From NCBI GenBank assembly GCA_037074705.1, contig CM073590.1, positions 216,096,246-216,160,245 of the forward strand: a stretch of 64,000 nt of DNA. The letters run 5' to 3'. The translations under genes and the position numbers were made by a program. This DNA comes from Zhengitettix transpicula (lineage: Eukaryota > Arthropoda > Insecta > Orthoptera > Tetrigidae). Positions within the stretch are counted from its first letter, which is position 1; the number at the start of each line of letters is the position of its first letter. A model generated the notes under the pieces. It was not told the origin of the DNA, did not search any database, and saw only the letters and a list, made by a program, of their open reading frames with translations. Below, in pieces: positions 63,926 to 64,000 of this stretch.

Positions 63926-64000
63926 GTAAATTGAAATTCTTCATCTCTTGAAGTGAGACTATAATTGAGTTTATTATGTGTTGGTTGTTATCATATAAGT

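Noticed and set aside
1..64000. Bacterial-type systems, CRISPR arrays, operons
   Set aside because: Spliced animal genes, microsatellites and retroelements throughout; short direct repeats present are mini- or microsatellites without spacer structure.

Overview
This is a eukaryotic, AT-rich, intron-rich window from an invertebrate genome, most likely an arthropod and perhaps a hemimetabolous insect. The case rests on GT-AG introns of up to 10 kb, an ACF1 homologue with two PHD fingers (the Drosophila-type layout), Jockey-like LINE remnants and many Penelope-like retroelements (PLEs) with GIY-YIG ends. The species cannot be named, and a non-arthropod invertebrate is not excluded.

Three genes can be supported. 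(1) Positions 1-24969, plus strand: the C-terminal 942 residues of ACF1/BAZ1A (Acf), the large subunit of ISWI chromatin-remodelling complexes, in 16 exons: DDT domain, WHIM-type motifs, two PHD fingers and a terminal bromodomain. Its 5' end lies left of the window. (2) 27365-28010, minus strand: a two-exon, 73-residue single-pass membrane protein that I cannot name, convergent with ACF1. (3) 33538 to beyond the right edge, plus strand: a KIF4-type chromokinesin, 13 exons and 824 residues seen so far, with a complete motor domain and the start of the coiled-coil stalk. Every exon junction of all three genes keeps phase. ACF1 and KIF4 are both chromatin or chromosome proteins, but no functional coupling is claimed.

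The rest is intron and intergenic DNA packed with transposable elements. 1-10 kb: LINE tail, tRNA-derived SINE palindrome, hairpin repeats. 13-23 kb (a 9.9 kb ACF1 intron): two PLE clusters in inverted arrangement, a solo LTR, a broken mariner, microsatellites. 25-33.5 kb: the small gene, a TTAA-flanked MITE-like element, a Jockey remnant. 34.6-41 kb and 41.1-44.4 kb (KIF4 introns): a long iterated repeat family, a 762-bp-spaced duplication, SINE copies in a 387-bp tandem array, PLE debris. 48-50.5 kb: another inverted PLE pair. 52-57.8 kb: a complete small LTR element with matching 345-bp LTRs and an unrecognised 261-residue ORF, between older LTR remnants. 58.9-61.1 kb: a second copy of the iterated repeat.

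The most striking pattern is that unrelated repeat families repeatedly occur as inverted, hairpin-forming pairs, and that several short families carry what look like hammerhead-ribozyme cores of the kind found in PLE termini. No bacterial features, CRISPR arrays, rRNA genes or intact tRNA genes were seen.
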